DNA from: Rhodospirillales bacterium
GTDB taxonomy: Bacteria > Pseudomonadota > Alphaproteobacteria > Rhodospirillales > Casp-alpha2
Assembly (NCBI GenBank): GCA_028282185.1
Contig: JANQIJ010000363.1
Coordinates: 1 to 7,556 of the forward strand
Direction of reading: 5' to 3'
Length of the DNA stretch: 7,556 nucleotides
This document shows, in pieces, positions 5,490-7,556 of this stretch. Every line of letters starts with the position of its first letter. The stretch's first letter is position 1. A program made the translations under genes and the position numbers. The notes beneath the pieces were generated by a model. That model ran no database searches and was not told where the DNA came from. It saw only the letters and a program-made list of their open reading frames with translations.

Positions 5490-6696
5490 ATGGCTCACGG
5501 TCGTCGGCACCGGCGAGGATGGTCTGGCGGGCCTAAGTCAGCGGGCCAGGGATGCCATCGACGGGGCAGAGGTCGTCGCGGGCGGCGACCGTCATCTCAA
5601 TCACTTGCCGGCGGACGCCCGGATTCGCCTGTCCTGGGCCGGCGGGCTCGACGCGGGAATTGACGCCATTGCCAACCACGCCGGCAAGCGGGTCTGTGTT
5701 CTGGCCTCCGGCGACCCCATGAACTTCGGCATCGGCAAGCGCCTGGTCGCCCGGTTCGGGATCGACGCCTTGGAGATCGTCCCGGCGCCCGGCGCCTTCG
5801 CCCTGATGGCGGCGCGCATGGGCTGGTCCCTGGCGGACGGCACGCTGCGGTGCGTCAGCTGCCACGCCTATCCGGTGGAGGTTCTGAACCGCCACTTGTT
5901 GCCCGGCATGCGCCTGTTGATTCTCAGCCGCGACGGCGGCACCCCGGCGGAAGTGACCGACCTGTTGATCCGCCGCGGGTTCGAAATGAGCCCGGTCACC
6001 GTTTTCGAACACATGGGCGGGCCGGACGAAGGGCGGTATGACACCGTCGCCGAGGAATGGGAGGGCCGCCGGGTGCGCGACCTGAACGTCGTCGCCGTGC
6101 ATTGCCATCCCAGCCCGGGCGCCACCATCTGGCCTGAAGCGCCCGGCCTGCCCGAGGCAGCGTTCCGTCACGACGGCAAGATCACCAAGCGCGAGGTCCG
6201 CGCCGCGACGCTGGCCAAACTCATGCCGATGCCTGGTCAGGTTCTTTGGGATGTGGGTGCCGGCTCCGCCGCCGTGGCCATCGAATGGCTGCGCCAGGCG
6301 CCCGACGGCCGGGCTGTCGCCATCGAAGCGGACGCCCGGCGCTGGAGCGACATTGTCGCCAACGCGGCCGACCTGGGCGTGCCGCACCTGCAGTTGGTCA
6401 AGGATCGGGCTCCGGCGGCTTTTGACGACATCGACGGCGCCCCGGACGCGGTCTTCGTCGGTGGCGGCATCTCCCAGGGCGGCCTGCCGGAAGCCTGCCT
6501 GGATCGGCTGAAACCGGGCGGGCGTCTGGTCGCCAACGGGGTCACCACGCAGGCTCAGCAGGTGTTGATGCGCTTGCAGGGCGCCCATGGCGGCGATTTG
6601 ACCAAAATCTCGGTTGCCCGCTCGGACGCCGTTGGCCGGCTGACCGCCATGCGCCCGTTGATGGATGTCTTGCAATGGTCGGTGATCAAGCCGTGA
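5482..6696 (+). CDS. cobL: Precorrin-6Y C5,15-methyltransferase (decarboxylating), CbiE-CbiT fusion
   Basis: A 404-residue fusion of two S-adenosylmethionine-dependent methyltransferases. The CbiE-type domain (about 1-215) methylates C5: it has the VVGTGEDGLAGLS opening (7-19), VVAGGDRHL (31-39) and ASGDPMNFGIG (75-85). The CbiT-type domain (about 228-404) methylates C15 and decarboxylates the C12 acetate side chain: DGKITKREVRA (231-241), the SAM-binding glycine loop LWDVGAGSAAVAIEW (255-269), the acidic ribose contact AIEAD (280-284) and DAVFVGGG (322-329). The two activities convert precorrin-6B (or its cobalt form) to precorrin-8X. The length fits full CobL, with neither half truncated. 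The ATG at 5482 has a good AGGAG (5471-5475) six bases upstream and overlaps the cobH stop by eight bases, so translation is probably coupled. Fused and split versions occur in both B12 routes, so the fusion alone does not tell which route is used. Confidence 0.95.
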   Translation: MDRWLTVVGTGEDGLAGLSQRARDAIDGAEVVAGGDRHLNHLPADARIRLSWAGGLDAGIDAIANHAGKRVCVLASGDPMNFGIGKRLVARFGIDALEIVPAPGAFALMAARMGWSLADGTLRCVSCHAYPVEVLNRHLLPGMRLLILSRDGGTPAEVTDLLIRRGFEMSPVTVFEHMGGPDEGRYDTVAEEWEGRRVRDLNVVAVHCHPSPGATIWPEAPGLPEAAFRHDGKITKREVRAATLAKLMPMPGQVLWDVGAGSAAVAIEWLRQAPDGRAVAIEADARRWSDIVANAADLGVPHLQLVKDRAPAAFDDIDGAPDAVFVGGGISQGGLPEACLDRLKPGGRLVANGVTTQAQQVLMRLQGAHGGDLTKISVARSDAVGRLTAMRPLMDVLQWSVIKP

Positions 6697-7406
6697 CCGG
6701 CGGCGCCAAGCTTTATGGCCTCGGCGTGGGACCCGGGGATCCCGACCTGCTGACCGTCAAGGCGGTCAAGCTGCTGGCGGCGGTGCCGGTCGTCGCCTAT
6801 CCGGCGCCCGAAGGCGGCGCCAGCCTGGCCCGCGCCATCGCCGCCGCCCATATCCCCGACGGCAAGACCGAGATCGCCATCGAGACGCCGATGGTCGCGG
6901 GACGGTTTCCCGCCGACGAAGTCTATGACCGGTATGCGGCCAAGATCGCCGGCCAGTTGACCGCGGGGCGCGACGTCGCCGTGCTTTGCGAAGGCGACCC
7001 GTTTCTCTACGGCTCGTTCATGTACCTGTACCTGCGCTTGGCGGACCGGTTTCCGACCGAGGTCATTCCCGGGGTGTCGTCGCTGGGCGCCTGCGCCGCG
7101 GTGGCCGGCGCGCCGCTGGTGTCGCGCAATCAGGTGCTGACGGTCCTGCCCGCCCCCCTGGCCGAGGACGACCTGGAGGCGCGGCTCAATCTGGCCGAGG
7201 CCGCGGCGATCATGAAGGTCGGCCGCCATCTGCCCAAGGTCCGCCGGGTTCTCGACCGTCTGGGCCGCACGAACCGGGCCCACTACGTGGAAAGGGCGAC
7301 GATGGACGAACAGCGGGTCCTGTCGATGGCCGAGGCGCCGGAGGATGCGCCTTATTTCTCGATGATCCTGGTACGCTCGCCGGAAGACGTGGAGCCCCCG
7401 TCGTGA
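6693..7406 (+). CDS. cobI: Precorrin-2 / cobalt-factor II C20-methyltransferase (CobI/CbiL)
   Basis: A SAM-dependent tetrapyrrole methylase of 237 residues that methylates C20 of precorrin-2 or cobalt-factor II. From the chosen start, family motifs are KLYGLGVGPGDPDLLTVKAV (6-25), VAYPAPEGGASLARAIA (34-50), the SAM-site block VLCEGDPFLYGSFMYLY (97-113) and VIPGVSSLGACAA (124-136). I chose GTG at 6693: it makes a four-base GTGA overlap with the cobL stop, exactly like the junction to the next gene; it has GGTGATC (6681-6687), complementary to the 16S rRNA tail, five bases upstream; and the short N-terminus fits the family. The alternative ATG at 6675 adds six residues (MVGDQA), overlaps cobL by 22 bases and has a weaker ribosome-binding site. 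All catalytic-region motifs look intact. Confidence 0.93.
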   Translation: MTGGAKLYGLGVGPGDPDLLTVKAVKLLAAVPVVAYPAPEGGASLARAIAAAHIPDGKTEIAIETPMVAGRFPADEVYDRYAAKIAGQLTAGRDVAVLCEGDPFLYGSFMYLYLRLADRFPTEVIPGVSSLGACAAVAGAPLVSRNQVLTVLPAPLAEDDLEARLNLAEAAAIMKVGRHLPKVRRVLDRLGRTNRAHYVERATMDEQRVLSMAEAPEDAPYFSMILVRSPEDVEPPS

Positions 7407-7556
7407 GCGAAACCGCCCCCCCACCACCCGTGTTCCTGGCGGTCACGGAGCCGGGTGCGGCGCTTGCGCGACGGCTCCGGCCGGCCGTGGCCGGGGCACA
7501 GATCCACGGCCGCGTCGGGCGGGTCGCCGAGGCCGATGACTATTTCGACGAAACCA
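7403..7556 (+). CDS. cbiG: Cobalt-precorrin-5A hydrolase (CbiG), N-terminal fragment
   Basis: Fifty-one codons from GTG at 7403 to the right edge, open throughout. The start overlaps the cobI stop as GTGA. After a short proline-rich lead comes VFLAVTEPGAALARRLRPAV (residues 10-29), then GAQIHGRVGRVAEADDYFDE; an early (A/V)xTxxGxxLAxxL strand-helix followed by an acidic, aromatic stretch is what the CbiG N-terminal domain shows. CbiG opens the ring lactone of cobalt-precorrin-5A and releases the C20 carbon as acetaldehyde, a step special to the early-cobalt route, consistent with cbiX upstream. The rest lies outside the window, and a fusion to CobJ/CbiH, known in some bacteria, cannot be ruled out. 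The assignment leans on a short segment plus context. Confidence 0.7.
   Translation, partial: MSETAPPPPVFLAVTEPGAALARRLRPAVAGAQIHGRVGRVAEADDYFDET

Noticed and set aside
5533..6675. Minus-strand open frame of 380 codons opposite cobL
   Set aside because: Fully antisense to cobL, whose motifs are intact on the plus strand; no support for a gene.

Overview
The window is GC-rich DNA, most likely from an alphaproteobacterium. The assignment rests on base composition, the pairing of a DUF3422-family gene with tldD, and a compact cobalamin cluster of cbiX, cobH, a fused cobL, cobI and cbiG. I cannot name a genus from sequence alone.

Layout: (1) 1-574, minus strand: the N-terminal 191 codons of a DUF3422 membrane-anchored protein, running off the left edge. 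(2) 575-701: a divergent intergenic region with two TATA-like hexamers and a duplicated ribosome-binding-site element. (3) 702-2135, plus: tldD, the metal-dependent subunit of the TldD/TldE peptidase. (4) 2136-2335: 200 bases without a gene, holding three inverted repeats but no good T-tract terminator. (5) 2336-3670, plus: a one-pass membrane protein with kinesin-light-chain-type TPR repeats, function unknown. (6) 3671-3830: a 160-base leader before the cobalamin genes, with tandem hairpins that present the same loop sequence, the second carrying the cbiX ribosome-binding site. (7) 3831-7556, plus: cbiX, cobH, cobL (CbiE-CbiT fusion), cobI and the start of cbiG, packed with a 15-base gap and then overlaps of 8, 4 and 4 bases, so almost certainly one translationally coupled operon that continues past the right edge.

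How the genes work together: CbiX inserts cobalt into sirohydrochlorin. CobI methylates C20 of the resulting factor II or precorrin-2. CbiG opens the ring lactone and releases the C20 fragment as acetaldehyde. CobL methylates C5 and C15 and decarboxylates the C12 acetate side chain. CobH moves the C11 methyl group to C12, giving (cobalto)byrinic acid. Having both CbiX and CbiG argues for the early-cobalt (oxygen-independent) route, although three of the proteins belong to families usually given aerobic-pathway names. The C17 and C11 methyltransferases (CobJ/CbiH, CobM/CbiF) and the reductase (CobK/CbiJ) are not in the window and may lie downstream.

The most interesting item is the cbiX leader. 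No cobalamin riboswitch signature is visible there. Instead an exact 12-base repeat occurs in two hairpin loops whose stems differ by compensatory changes, with the second loop at the ribosome-binding site. This looks like a candidate cis-regulatory RNA acting on translation.
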